This document shows positions 51,343 through 60,607 of a stretch of 64,000 bases of DNA, in pieces (within the stretch, counting starts at the first letter, position 1; each line of letters opens with the position of its first letter). The translations under genes were made by a program, and so were the position numbers. The notes under the pieces are model-generated. The model did not search any database and was not told the DNA's origin. It saw only the letters and a program-made list of their open reading frames with translations. Origin of the DNA: Paradevosia shaoguanensis (GTDB lineage Bacteria; Pseudomonadota; Alphaproteobacteria; Rhizobiales; Devosiaceae); the NCBI RefSeq assembly GCF_016801025.1, contig NZ_CP068983.1:3278501-3342500 (forward strand), in the 5' to 3' direction.

Positions 51343-53289
51343 ATGAGCGATCAACTCGTGTTCGAACCGAGCGCCGAGGCCAAGGCCCGTACTTGGGTCA
51401 CCGAGGAACAGTACGAAGCAATGTATGCGCGGTCGGTCAACGATCCCGAGGGCTTCTGGGCCGAGCAGGCCAAGCGGATCGACTGGATCAAGCCGCCGAC
51501 CAAGATCAAGAACACCTCGTTCGAATTTCCGAACGTGTCGATCAAATGGTTCGAGGACGGGGTGCTCAACATCTCGGCCAACTGCATCGACCGGCACCTG
51601 CCGCAGCGCGCCAACCAGGTTGCGCTGATCTGGGAGGGCGATACGCCCGGCACGCAGGACCACATCACCTACCAGCGCCTCTATGACGAAGTGAACCGCT
51701 TCGCCAACGTGCTCAAGGCACAGGGCGTCAAGAAGGGCGACCGCGTCACTATCTACCTGCCGATGATCCCGGCGGCGGCCTATGCCGTGCTCGCCTGCGC
51801 CCGTATCGGCGCGGTGCATTCGGTGATCTTCGCCGGCTTCTCGCCGGATTCGATCTCGGGCCGCATCAACGACTGCGAGAGCAAGATCGTCATCACGGCC
51901 GACGAAGGCCGTCGCGGTGGCAAGACCATCGCGCTCAAGAAGGCGGTGGACGAGGCGCTGCAGAAGTCGCCTGGCGTCGACAAGGTCGTGGTGGTCAAGA
52001 ATACCGGCGCGGACGTGCCGATGGCCGGTGGCCGCGACGTCTGGTACGCCGACGAAGCCGCCAAGGTGCCGGCGCTCTGCGAACCCGAGCCGATGAATGC
52101 GGAAGACCCGCTTTTCATCCTCTATACTTCCGGCTCGACCGGCAAGCCCAAGGGCGTGCTGCATACGACGGGCGGCTATATCGTCTGGGTTTCGATGACC
52201 CACCAGCTCACCTTCGACTACCGTGATGGCGACATCTATTGGTGCACGGCCGATATCGGCTGGGTGACCGGGCACAGCTACATCGTCTACGGCCCTCTGG
52301 CGAACGGGGCGACTTCGCTCATGTTCGAAGGCGTGCCGAGCTATCCGGACGCCTCGCGCTTCTGGCAGGTGGTCGAAAAGCACAAGGTCAACATCTTCTA
52401 CACCGCCCCCACGGCGATCCGCGCGCTGATGGGCGCCGGGCCGGAATGGGCCGACAAGTACGAGATGCCCTCGCTGCGCCTCCTGGGTTCGGTGGGCGAG
52501 CCGATCAATCCGGAAGCCTGGATGTGGTACTACAAGCATGTCGGCAAGGAGCGCTGCGGGGTGGTGGACACCTGGTGGCAGACCGAGACCGGCGGCTTCA
52601 TGATCACCCCGCTTCCCGGCGCCATCCCGACCAAGCCGGGCTCGGCGACCAAGCCGTTCTTCGGCGTGCAGCCAGTGGTCCTTTCGCCCGAAGGGCGGCT
52701 CCAGGAGCAGACCAAGGCCGAAGGCGTGCTCTGCATCAAGGATAGCTGGCCCGGCCAGATGCGCTCGGTCTACGGCGACCATGAGCGCTTCATGTCGACC
52801 TACTTCCAGCAATACCAGGGCTATTACTTCTCGGGCGACGGCTGCCGCCGCGACGAGGATGGCTATTACTGGATCACGGGTCGCGTCGACGACGTGCTCA
52901 ACGTCTCCGGTCACCGCATCGGTACGGCCGAGGTGGAGAGCGCGCTGGTGGCGCACCCCAAGGTCGCAGAGGCGGCAGTGGTGGGCTATCCGCACGACAT
53001 CAAGGGGCAGGGCATATATTGCTATGTCACGCTGATGACCGGCACGACGGGCGATGACGCGCTCAAGACCGAGTTGCGCAACTGGGTGCGCAAGGAAATC
53101 GGACCGATCGCCTCGCCCGACCTCATCCAGTTCGCGCCGGGCCTGCCCAAGACCCGCTCGGGCAAGATCATGCGCCGCATTCTGCGCAAGGTCGCCGAGG
53201 ACGATTTCGGCTCGCTCGGCGATACGTCGACGCTGGCTGATCCGTCCGTGGTGGAGGATTTGATCGAGCATCGGCAGAACCGCGGGTAA
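51343..53289 (+). CDS. acsA: Acetyl-CoA synthetase
   Basis: 648 residues, the usual size. Adenylate-forming motifs are [20 protein letters not shown] (about 264-283), [40 protein letters not shown] and [20 protein letters not shown]; the catalytic lysine is in TRSGKIMRR (about 608), the site that acetylation regulates in this family. Converts acetate, ATP and CoA to acetyl-CoA. Monocistronic, with a strong GGGAGGAAAGG ribosome site and a terminator just downstream. Confidence 0.97.
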   Translation: MSDQLVFEPSAEAKARTWVTEEQYEAMYARSVNDPEGFWAEQAKRIDWIKPPTKIKNTSFEFPNVSIKWFEDGVLNISANCIDRHLPQRANQVALIWEGDTPGTQDHITYQRLYDEVNRFANVLKAQGVKKGDRVTIYLPMIPAAAYAVLACARIGAVHSVIFAGFSPDSISGRINDCESKIVITADEGRRGGKTIALKKAVDEALQKSPGVDKVVVVKNTGADVPMAGGRDVWYADEAAKVPALCEPEPMNAEDPLFILYTSGSTGKPKGVLHTTGGYIVWVSMTHQLTFDYRDGDIYWCTADIGWVTGHSYIVYGPLANGATSLMFEGVPSYPDASRFWQVVEKHKVNIFYTAPTAIRALMGAGPEWADKYEMPSLRLLGSVGEPINPEAWMWYYKHVGKERCGVVDTWWQTETGGFMITPLPGAIPTKPGSATKPFFGVQPVVLSPEGRLQEQTKAEGVLCIKDSWPGQMRSVYGDHERFMSTYFQQYQGYYFSGDGCRRDEDGYYWITGRVDDVLNVSGHRIGTAEVESALVAHPKVAEAAVVGYPHDIKGQGIYCYVTLMTGTTGDDALKTELRNWVRKEIGPIASPDLIQFAPGLPKTRSGKIMRRILRKVAEDDFGSLGDTSTLADPSVVEDLIEHRQNRG

Positions 53290-53308
53290 GCGCGGTGATG
53301 GATTTGAG

Positions 53309-53337
53309 TGCCCCGGCCTTGTGCCGGGGCATTTTTG
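53309..53337 (+). terminator. Terminator of acsA
   Basis: TGCCCCGGC (53309-53317) pairs with GCCGGGGCA (53323-53331) around CTTGT, followed by TTTTTG. Classic intrinsic terminator. Confidence 0.92.
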
Positions 53338-53743
53338 TTTGGGTGATGTGCTTCCCCACCCACTGCACTTCCCTGGCCGAAGAGCCGGGCCCCACGGATA
53401 GCTCCACTCGAGTGGAAGGGGTGCAATAGGCCCCGGATCAAGTCCGGGGAAGTTCCGTGGTGGGGGAGAGCCGGGTGGTAGTGGAGAGCGGGGTGGCGGG
53501 TGGAGTTACTCTCCTCGGCTGCCGCGGGGCGATACTGGTTCCCGCGCGATTCGAGCCGTATCGCTCTATTCCCCGGTCCTCACCCAGCTTTCCATCACCG
53601 TTCGTCAAAATCGAACGATGTGTAGGTGTCCGGTTTTGCTGTCAAAAGCTGGCGCCGGCCTGAAATGACAAAACTTTCATTGGCTTGCGGGGCTTTAGGC
53701 GGGTTAGCCGTTAGCGGGTAGTTAATATCCGGAGCCCTGACTC
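53338..53743. other. Intergenic region with a GC-rich palindrome
   Basis: About 400 bases without a credible gene. Contains CCCCGGA-TCAAG-TCCGGGG (53431-53449), a perfect 7-bp palindrome of a type common between genes in alphaproteobacteria, and a purine-rich stretch after it (GGGGGAGAGCC, GGAGAGCGGGG). The DoxX promoter should lie in the last 150 bases. Confidence 0.5.
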
Positions 53744-54148
53744 ATGAATTTCGATCGTCTCAACGCCTACGCGCCGCAGGCGCTGGCGGTCCTGCGCATC
53801 ATGACCGCCCTGCTGTTTATTGCTCACGGCACGCAGAAGCTGTTCGGGTTTCCCGAGACGCAGATGAGCCCGCCGCTCTTCTCGCTGTTCGGCATTGCCG
53901 GCCTCATCGAAGTGATCACCGGCGTTCTTATCGTCGTCGGTTTCCAGACGCGGATTGCCGCCTTCCTCGCCTCCGGCCAGATGGCCGTGGCCTATTTCAT
54001 GGTGCATGCGCCGGGCAGCTTCTTCCCGGCCAACAACCAGGGCGATGCGGCCGTGCTGTTCTGCTTCATCTTCCTTTACCTGGTCTTTGCCGGCCCGGGT
54101 GCCTGGGCGCTCGACAAGAGCTCGGCTCCGCGCACTGTCGCGGCCTGA
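53744..54148 (+). CDS. DoxX family membrane protein
   Basis: 134 residues, four membrane segments. ALAVLRIMTALLFIAHGTQK and LFGFPETQ are the DoxX signature, with GIAGLIEVITGVLIVVGFQT and YFMVHAPGSFFPANNQGDAA next. DoxX proteins are linked to redox and stress responses in membranes. Strong ribosome site; monocistronic. Confidence 0.92.
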   Translation: MNFDRLNAYAPQALAVLRIMTALLFIAHGTQKLFGFPETQMSPPLFSLFGIAGLIEVITGVLIVVGFQTRIAAFLASGQMAVAYFMVHAPGSFFPANNQGDAAVLFCFIFLYLVFAGPGAWALDKSSAPRTVAA

Positions 54149-54265
54149 CCGGTTTTGTTGCGGCGCTCCGGCGCCGCAACCCTTTCCCGATGGCGATTGC
54201 GAAGACGCATTAACGATTCTGCCGCAATGCTGGGGCACGGTGGCGCGAATCACCCGGAGACCCCT

Positions 54266-55366
54266 GTGCACGCCAAGACCCTTCGCCCCCTGATCGCTGG
54301 CCTCGTCCTGGGGCTTCTTGCCAATACGGCGAGCCTGGCCGCATCGCTCGAGCAGATGGCCGGGCAGATGATCATCGTCGGGTTCAAGGGCGACAGCGTC
54401 AAGGACAAGTCCGTGATCGCGCTGCGCAAGGCCGTGGCTGAGGGCCGGGTCGGCGGCGTGATGTACCTCAAGTACAATGTCGCGAGCCTCTCGGCGGTCA
54501 AGGCCATGAACGAGGCCTTCAAGGAGGCCTCGCCTGAGCTGCCGCCGTTCCTGACGCTGGACCAGGAGGGTGGGTCGGTCGAGCGGCTGACCAAGGATGT
54601 CGGCTTTCCCGAGATTCCCAATGCGCAGACGGTAGCTGCGCGCAACGACCCGGCAGGGGCGCAGGCGATCTATGCCGGTATGGCCAAGGACATGGCCGCG
54701 CTCGGTTTCACGGTCAATTTCGGGCCGGTGGTCGATCTCAACATCAACCCCAAGAACCTCATCATCGCCAAGTATGGCCGCGCGTTCAGCAAGGACCCGG
54801 CGACGGTGGATGCCTATGCGCAGGCTTTCATCAATGCCCACCATTCCGAGGGCATGCTGACCTCGATCAAGCACTTCCCGGGGCACGGTTCGAGCACGGC
54901 GGATAGCCATGCCGGGTTCGTCGACATCACCAAGACCTGGTCGGAAGCGGAACTGCAGCCCTACAAGGACCTGCTGGCCGGAGGCTATGACGACTTCGTC
55001 ATGGTCGGGCATCTCTACCACAAGGACTATGACGGCGGCGGGCAGCGCCTGCCGGCGAGTCTTTCGCCCGACTGGATCACCGGCGTGCTGCGCGGCCAGC
55101 TCGGCTACAATGGCGTGGTTATCAGCGATGACCTCGAAATGGGTGCGATCCGCAAGCGCTTCACGCTCAAGGAGACCGTGATCCAGGCGGTCAATGCGGG
55201 CATGGACGTGCTGCTGTTCTCCAACACCGCCGCGTACGACCCGGCGCTGGGCGACGAGATTCTCGGCATCCTGGTGGCGCAGGCGGGCAAGGATCCCAAC
55301 TTCGCCAAGCGGATCGAAGAGAGCTACGGGCGCATCGTGACGCTCAAGGGGCGGATCGGCGGGTAA
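54266..55366 (+). CDS. Exported beta-N-acetylhexosaminidase-like glycoside hydrolase family 3
   Basis: 366 residues from a GTG at 54266 (CGGAGA upstream) that exposes a signal peptide, LRPLIAGLVLGLLANTASLA with an AAS cleavage-like end. GH3 features are LTLDQEGGSVERL, VNFGPVVDLNIN, the NagZ-type KHFPGHGSSTADSHAG (histidine/asparate acid-base loop) and GVVISDDLEMGAI with the nucleophile Asp. NagZ is usually cytoplasmic; this exported version may act on peptidoglycan or chitin fragments in the periplasm. A longer upstream frame is implausible. Confidence 0.88.
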   Translation: MHAKTLRPLIAGLVLGLLANTASLAASLEQMAGQMIIVGFKGDSVKDKSVIALRKAVAEGRVGGVMYLKYNVASLSAVKAMNEAFKEASPELPPFLTLDQEGGSVERLTKDVGFPEIPNAQTVAARNDPAGAQAIYAGMAKDMAALGFTVNFGPVVDLNINPKNLIIAKYGRAFSKDPATVDAYAQAFINAHHSEGMLTSIKHFPGHGSSTADSHAGFVDITKTWSEAELQPYKDLLAGGYDDFVMVGHLYHKDYDGGGQRLPASLSPDWITGVLRGQLGYNGVVISDDLEMGAIRKRFTLKETVIQAVNAGMDVLLFSNTAAYDPALGDEILGILVAQAGKDPNFAKRIEESYGRIVTLKGRIGG

Positions 55367-55598
55367 GGCCGGGCGCCCGACTTTCCCTCTCTCCACGCGT
55401 ATTGAAGCATCCGCAGGCCCCGGCTTTTCGGCCGGGGAGTGTGCCGGTGGCGCCGGCCTCAATCCGTTTTCACGGTCAACGGGCTGTGAGGCGGATGTGT
55501 TGGTACTGTTCCTTCTCAAATCCCAAGGCTATAGACTGTCACATTGCCGTCGCCGTGCCGCGGCAAGCTTTTGGCCGGAATAAGGGGCAGATTCGTTT

Positions 55599-56390
55599 AT
55601 GGCTGAGACCCGAGAGGTGAGGCGCGTTCGAGCGCTGTTCATATCCGACGTGCACCTCGGCATGCGCCCGACCCGCGTGGGTCAGCTCATCGAGTTTTTG
55701 CGCTTCCACGACGCGGACACGATCTATCTCGTGGGCGATATCCTGGACGGATGGCGGCTGGCCAAGTCCTGGCATTGGCCGAACGAGTACAATGTCCTGA
55801 CGCAGATCCTCCTCGACAAAGCGGCCGCCGGTACCAAGGTGATCTACCTGCCGGGCAACCATGACGAGTTCCTGCGGGAATATCTGGGCACCTATTTCGG
55901 CGAGGTCGAGTTCGTCGATCGCACCGTGCACACGACGGCGCAGGGCAAGACCTACCTCGTCATCCACGGCGACCAGTTCGACGTGGTGGTGCGCCATGCC
56001 AAATGGCTCGCTTATGTGGGTGACTGGGCCTATCGCTTCGCGCTGCGGGTCAACATCGTCATCAACTGGGTGCGGCGCCGGCTGGGACTGACCTATTGGT
56101 CGCTTTCGGCCTGGGCCAAGCACAAGGTGAAGAACGCGGTGTCGGTGATCGGCCGGTTCGAGGAGGCGCTCTCGCTCGAGGCGCGGCAATCGGGCGTCGA
56201 CGGCGTGATCTGCGGGCACATTCATTATGCCGACATGCACGACAGGTTAGGTATCCACTACATCAATACCGGTGACTGGGTCGAAAGCTGTACGGCGATC
56301 GTCGAAAACCCCGACGGGGCATTCGAACTGATCAAGTGGACAGGCGTCCAGGAGGGCCGGCGGTTCCGGAGGCGCAAAGAAGCGACATGA
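55599..56390 (+). CDS. Metallophosphoesterase, UDP-2,3-diacylglucosamine diphosphatase-like
   Basis: 263 residues with the complete metal-binding set: ALFISDVHLGMRPTR, YLVGDILDGWRL, IYLPGNHDEFLREY, LVIHGDQFDVVVRHAKWL and GVICGHIHYADMHD. The LpxH/LpxH2-like layout suggests lipid A precursor processing, but these proteins in alphaproteobacteria often sit beside a glycosyltransferase, as here, and may act in a different glycolipid path. Overlaps the next gene by ATGA. Confidence 0.88.
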   Translation: MAETREVRRVRALFISDVHLGMRPTRVGQLIEFLRFHDADTIYLVGDILDGWRLAKSWHWPNEYNVLTQILLDKAAAGTKVIYLPGNHDEFLREYLGTYFGEVEFVDRTVHTTAQGKTYLVIHGDQFDVVVRHAKWLAYVGDWAYRFALRVNIVINWVRRRLGLTYWSLSAWAKHKVKNAVSVIGRFEEALSLEARQSGVDGVICGHIHYADMHDRLGIHYINTGDWVESCTAIVENPDGAFELIKWTGVQEGRRFRRRKEAT

Positions 56391-57412
56391 CCAGCCTGCT
56401 CATCGTGACCGATGCCTGGTATCCCCAAACGAATGGTGTGGTGCACAGTCTGGACGCGGTGGGCAAGGAACTCGAGCGGCGGGGCTATTCGGTCCAATAC
56501 CTGACGCCCGAGCGCTTCTGGACGGTGCCCATGCCGACCTACCCGGAGATTCGGCTGTCGCTGGCGCCGATCGGGGCAGTGCGGGACATCATCTCGCGCA
56601 TGGCGCCCGACCATATCCACATCGCGACCGAAGGGCCGCTGGGGCTGCAGGCCAAGTTCTACTGCCTCGAAAAGGGGCTGGCCTATACGACCAGCTACCA
56701 CACGCGATTCCCCCAATATGTCTCGGCCCGCGTGCCGGTGCCGACCGAGTGGAGCTATGCCTATCTGCGCTGGTTCCATTCCGGCGCGGCGGCCACGCTC
56801 GTGCCGACGCCGAGCATCGTGGCGGAGCTGGCCGAGCACCATTTCGAGAACCTGCGCATCTGGTCGCGCGGCGTGGATACGGCCCGGTTCTTCCCCGGGC
56901 CCAAGTCGCATTTCCATGACCTGCCGGGGCCGCACCTGCTCTATGTCGGGCGAGTCGCGGTGGAGAAGAATGTCGAGGCCTTCCTGCGCCTGGGGACCGA
57001 AGGCACCAAGGTCGTGGTGGGCGATGGCCCGCAACTGGCCGAGCTGCGACAGGCGTTTCCGGATGCTGTGTTCCTGGGCAAGAAGCACGGCGATGAGCTG
57101 GCGGCGCTCTACCGCAGCGCCGATGCCTTCGTCTTTCCGAGCAAGACCGATACGTTCGGCAATGTGGTGATCGAGGCGCTGGCCTCGGGCGTGCCGGTGG
57201 CGGCTTACCCGGTGGCGGGGCCTCTCGATATCCTTACCGACCCGCTTGCTGGGGCGCTCGATGATGACCTCGATGCGGCGGTGGCGCGGGCGCTGACCTT
57301 GCCTCGCGATGGTGCCCGCCGGCATGCCGAGCGCTTTACCTGGGCGGCGGCAGCGGAGCAGTTCCGCTCGGCTCTTGTGCCGGTAGCCGAGCAGCAGGAC
57401 CGCGCGGCCTAG
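56387..57412 (+). CDS. Glycosyltransferase family 4
   Basis: 341 residues from ATG 56387. GT-B fold: N-terminal LIVTDAWYPQTNGVVHSLDA and RRGYSVQYLTPERFWTVPMP; C-terminal LLYVGRVAVEKNVEAFL, ADAFVFPSKTDTFGNVVIEA with the E-x7-E type motif, and GVPVAAYPVAGPLDILTD. Similar to alpha-mannosyl or glycolipid transferases. Coupled to the phosphoesterase, so the pair likely builds one membrane glycolipid. Confidence 0.9.
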   Translation: MTSLLIVTDAWYPQTNGVVHSLDAVGKELERRGYSVQYLTPERFWTVPMPTYPEIRLSLAPIGAVRDIISRMAPDHIHIATEGPLGLQAKFYCLEKGLAYTTSYHTRFPQYVSARVPVPTEWSYAYLRWFHSGAAATLVPTPSIVAELAEHHFENLRIWSRGVDTARFFPGPKSHFHDLPGPHLLYVGRVAVEKNVEAFLRLGTEGTKVVVGDGPQLAELRQAFPDAVFLGKKHGDELAALYRSADAFVFPSKTDTFGNVVIEALASGVPVAAYPVAGPLDILTDPLAGALDDDLDAAVARALTLPRDGARRHAERFTWAAAAEQFRSALVPVAEQQDRAA

Positions 57413-58194
57413 TTCGAATCCATTACCGAACCGCAGGTGAGGTTGAGGATCGTGCCGGTCATGGCGGCGGCGCGAGACGAGGCGGCGAAGCTTGCCGCAT
57501 CGGCGATCTCGGAGAGCCGGGGCAGCAGGCCGCGGGCGGTACCGGCGTTCATGTATTTCTCGACCTCGGCAATCTCGGGCGGGCGGCCTTCGAGCGGCCA
57601 GGTTTCGGGCAGGGCGTCCGAGCGCAGGCAGATGACGCGGATGTTGTGTTTGCCGACCTCGCCGGCCAGCGTGCGGCTCAACGCCTCGACAGCGGTGCAG
57701 GCCACGGCGAAGCCGCCGGTGGTGTGAAAGACGCGGTCGCGTCCGGAGAGGCCGGCAGCGGTCGAGGACATGGCGAGGATGACGCCCGAGCGACGCTCGA
57801 TCATGTGGTGTGCGGCAGCGGTGGTGGTGAGGAAGTTCGTCTTGATGGCGGTGAGGGGCGGGAGGGAGAAGTTTTCCTCGGTCATCTCGACCATCGGCGT
57901 ACCCTGTAGGTGTCCGAAGACACTGATGGCATTGAAGCTGATGTCGAGTTGGCCTCTCTGGGCGACAAGATCGGCCAGGTGCTGTTCGATGGCGGCCTTG
58001 TCGGTGGCGTCGACTTCGGCGACATGCGCCTTGCCGCCGGCAGCGGCGATATCGGCGGCGACGCGCTCGACCTTGTCGCGGTGGCGGCCGGTGAGAAAGA
58101 CTTCTGCGCCGTCCCGGGCGAAGGCGCGAGCCACCGCGCCGCCGATGTGACCGCCTGCGCCATAGATCACGGCGACCTTGTCCTTGAGCAACAT
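57409..58194 (-). CDS. SDR family protein lacking the catalytic Tyr-Lys
   Basis: 261 residues from the ATG at 58194 (AGGAG at 7 bases). Cofactor site VAVIYGAGGHIGGAVARAFA and LTGRHRDKVERVA are normal, as is the SSTAAGL serine region. The YxxxK position reads F-A-V-A-C in GGFAVACTAVEALSRTLAGE, so Tyr is Phe and Lys is Cys. Such variants form a family of likely non-reductase SDRs. A large palindromic operator lies just upstream. Confidence 0.87.
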   Translation of the reverse strand: MLLKDKVAVIYGAGGHIGGAVARAFARDGAEVFLTGRHRDKVERVAADIAAAGGKAHVAEVDATDKAAIEQHLADLVAQRGQLDISFNAISVFGHLQGTPMVEMTEENFSLPPLTAIKTNFLTTTAAAHHMIERRSGVILAMSSTAAGLSGRDRVFHTTGGFAVACTAVEALSRTLAGEVGKHNIRVICLRSDALPETWPLEGRPPEIAEVEKYMNAGTARGLLPRLSEIADAASFAASSRAAAMTGTILNLTCGSVMDSN

Positions 58195-58210
58195 GAGCTG
58201 TCTCCTTTGA

Positions 58211-58242
58211 TTAACGAGTATGTTAATTAACATAGTTGTTAA
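58211..58242. promoter_or_regulatory. 32-bp palindromic operator upstream of the SDR gene
   Basis: The core TATGTTAATTAACATA (58219-58234) is a perfect 16-bp palindrome. Symmetrically outside it are TTAAC (58211-58215) and GTTAA (58238-58242), giving four GTTAA-type half-sites. The AT-rich dyad stands out in GC-rich DNA and lies 17 bases from the SDR start, so it probably binds a MarR/TetR/HxlR-type repressor; the regulator gene is not adjacent. Confidence 0.75.
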
Positions 58243-58281
58243 ATGAAGGGCGCCGTTTGTCAAGCCGGCTTTGTCGACCCT

Positions 58282-59952
58282 CTAGGGCTGGCGCGGGGCG
58301 GCGTCGGTCGGTTCGAGGGCCTCCTTGAGGGCATCGAGGCGCGCCGTGTCCCAGCCGGGCGGATCGACGACGGCGACCCAGGAATCGATGTAGTCGCGTG
58401 CGGCATAGACGTGGCCATGACCGATCGGCGAGGTCTGGGACAGGGCCATGTCGAGGCCGAGCTGGAGGAAGGTCACGACCGGGTACCAGGTGAGGTCCGG
58501 CGAGACATCAGGCCCGCGCTCGCCTTCCAGCCAGGCGGGGCGGCGATAGAGGGCGTCGTAGGAGAAGAACACCACCGGGTCGCTGGCATATTGCAGGAAC
58601 ACGATGCGCATCGGGCCCCATTCGGCATCGGCCTTGGCGACGGCATTGGTCTGGTTGTTGAAGCGTATGCTGGAGCCGTTGCGGAAGCGCGGAAGCCATT
58701 CGGGGGAATCGGGCTGACGGTTGGCCGTGGCCCAGCCCCAGGTGGGGCTGGAGAAGGGCGGGCCAGCCCAGAGCGCGCCCTGGTAGGGATCGCCGAGCAC
58801 GTCATAGAGCTCGGTGGCGCCCTGCGAGGAGAGGGCGCCCAGGCTCAGGCCGTGGAGGTAGAGGCGCGGGCGGCTGTCGCGCGGCAGGGTGGTCCAATAG
58901 CTGTAGACGGCCTTGAAGAGCGCCTGAGCCGCATCAGTGCCGTAGGTGGGTTCGATGAGGAACGAGAGGGGGCTGGTGAGGTAGGAATATTGCAAAGCAA
59001 CGCTGGCGACGTCGCCGGCCTGCAGATATTCGAGCGAGTCGATGCCAGGCGGATCCACCCAGCCGGTGCCGACAGGCATGATGACGACCAGCACCGAGCG
59101 GCTGAAGCCGCCGACGCGCTTGAGCTCATCGAGTGCCATCTGCGCGCGCTGTTCGAGCGTGGGGGCCGAGCGCATGCCGACATAGACGCGGAGCGGCTGC
59201 ATGGCGGGGCGGCCGATGACTTCCTCGATCTTTTCCTTGCTGGGGCCGGTTTCGACATAGACGCGCCCGTCGCGCCCTATCGTGTCCCAGGCGACGAGCG
59301 AAGCGCTGCTGCCGGAGAAGAGTGGATCGGTGGGGGCGGGCGTCGGGTTCATCTGGCCCTGGAGGGTGTCCAGGCGCTCGAAGAAATTGTCAGCGGCGCG
59401 CAGGGCGTTGCGCAGCAACAGGCCGTTGAAGAGATAGGCGGTGAAGACGCCGACCACGAGGACGCTGAGCACGAAGGCGACACGCTGCGGCACGAAGCGG
59501 CGCAGCCAGCGCGAGACCAGCGAAATGCCGTAGGCGATGAGCGAGCCGATGGCGATGAGGATGAGCGCCGGGGCGATGGCTACCAGCGCCACGTTGATGG
59601 GGTGGGCGGATTCGAGCGGGGGCATGTCCATGACCTTGCGCACCGAATTCTGCCAGCCGGTATTGAGGTAGAGCGAGACCAGCGCCACGAGGATGCAGAG
59701 CAGGGCCGCCGCGATCTTGATGGCCCGCGAAACGCGGCCGGGAGGCAGTTGCAGCTCCATGTATTCCCAGAGCCAGCCGCCCCAGGCGCCCAGGCCATAG
59801 CCGATGGCGAAGGACGTGCCCGAGAGGATGCCCTGCAGCACGAAATCGCGCGGCAGGAGCGAGGGGGTGAGCGAGACGGCGAAAAGCAGGGTGCCGAGGA
59901 GGAGCCCGGGCGTGGATAGCTTGGCGCGAAAGCGTTGGATCAGGCTTGCCAC
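58282..59952 (-). CDS. Membrane alpha/beta-hydrolase family protein (Abhydrolase_9 type)
   Basis: 556 residues from a GTG start (GGAG at 6 bases). The N-terminal 170 residues hold about five membrane segments (GLLLGTLLFAVSLTPSLLPR, FVLQGILSGTSFAIGYGLGA, IAIGSLIAYGISLVSRWLRR). The C-terminal domain has a nucleophile elbow LYLHGLSLGALSSQGA (about 369-384) and SYLTSPLSFLIEPTYGT. Both parts match the Abhydrolase_9_N/Abhydrolase_9 pair. Role unknown, possibly lipid metabolism. Confidence 0.88.
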   Translation of the reverse strand: MASLIQRFRAKLSTPGLLLGTLLFAVSLTPSLLPRDFVLQGILSGTSFAIGYGLGAWGGWLWEYMELQLPPGRVSRAIKIAAALLCILVALVSLYLNTGWQNSVRKVMDMPPLESAHPINVALVAIAPALILIAIGSLIAYGISLVSRWLRRFVPQRVAFVLSVLVVGVFTAYLFNGLLLRNALRAADNFFERLDTLQGQMNPTPAPTDPLFSGSSASLVAWDTIGRDGRVYVETGPSKEKIEEVIGRPAMQPLRVYVGMRSAPTLEQRAQMALDELKRVGGFSRSVLVVIMPVGTGWVDPPGIDSLEYLQAGDVASVALQYSYLTSPLSFLIEPTYGTDAAQALFKAVYSYWTTLPRDSRPRLYLHGLSLGALSSQGATELYDVLGDPYQGALWAGPPFSSPTWGWATANRQPDSPEWLPRFRNGSSIRFNNQTNAVAKADAEWGPMRIVFLQYASDPVVFFSYDALYRRPAWLEGERGPDVSPDLTWYPVVTFLQLGLDMALSQTSPIGHGHVYAARDYIDSWVAVVDPPGWDTARLDALKEALEPTDAAPRQP

Positions 59953-60043
59953 GTCGTGCTCCGTCTCTCGAGGAATGCCAAGGGATGGAAGCCCTTAGCG
60001 GCCTGCGCGTCAAGCCGCTCTTCGCGCAGGCGCTTCGGAGAGG

Positions 60044-60454
60044 TCATTTGGCGAGGACCTCGAGATAGTGCTTGTTATACATCAGGCCCACGATGTTGCC
60101 GAACGGATCGAGCACGGCGGCGCCAACGAAACCCTCGCCGAATTCGCGGATCGGCTCGTGGAGCGTGGCGCCCAGAGCGAGGAAGCGGTCGATGGTCGCG
60201 GGAAGATCATCGACGTGCCAGTAGGTGACGGCGCCGCCGGGCGTGGTGGCCGTGGGGCCGGAGCCGAGCGTGCCGGCATATTTGGCATCGAGCAGGCCAA
60301 GTTCGGCCTGGTAATCGCCGATGCGGAACTCGCAATAGCCGGGGCGATCGAAATAGGGCGCCGCGCCCAGGAGCTCGGTGTACCAGCGCTTGGCGGCCTC
60401 ATGATCGGCAGCCTGGTAGCGGATGGTGGAAAGGCCGCGAAGGGGATTGGTCAT
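60044..60454 (-). CDS. VOC superfamily (glyoxalase-like) protein
   Basis: 136 residues from the ATG at 60454 (GAGGAG upstream); a much longer frame upstream is antisense to the MFS gene. Two beta-alpha-beta modules are visible: IRYQAADHEAAKRWYTELLG with PGYCEFRIGDYQAELGLLD, and VTYWHVDDLPATIDRFLALG with VGAAVLDPFGNIVGLMYNKH. Likely metal ligands are the His/Glu residues in these strands. Substrate unknown. Confidence 0.88.
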   Translation of the reverse strand: MTNPLRGLSTIRYQAADHEAAKRWYTELLGAAPYFDRPGYCEFRIGDYQAELGLLDAKYAGTLGSGPTATTPGGAVTYWHVDDLPATIDRFLALGATLHEPIREFGEGFVGAAVLDPFGNIVGLMYNKHYLEVLAK

Positions 60455-60607
60455 TTCTGTTCTCCTCAGTTTTCGATGAAGAGAGGCTAGCGGGCGACCT
60501 GACCAGATTTTGTCAGTAGCGACGCGACTACCATTCCTCTTGCCACGGGCGAGAAATTCCGCATACGTCAACGTCCGGGTGGACTCCCCGCCCGGAGCAC
60601 ACATTTC

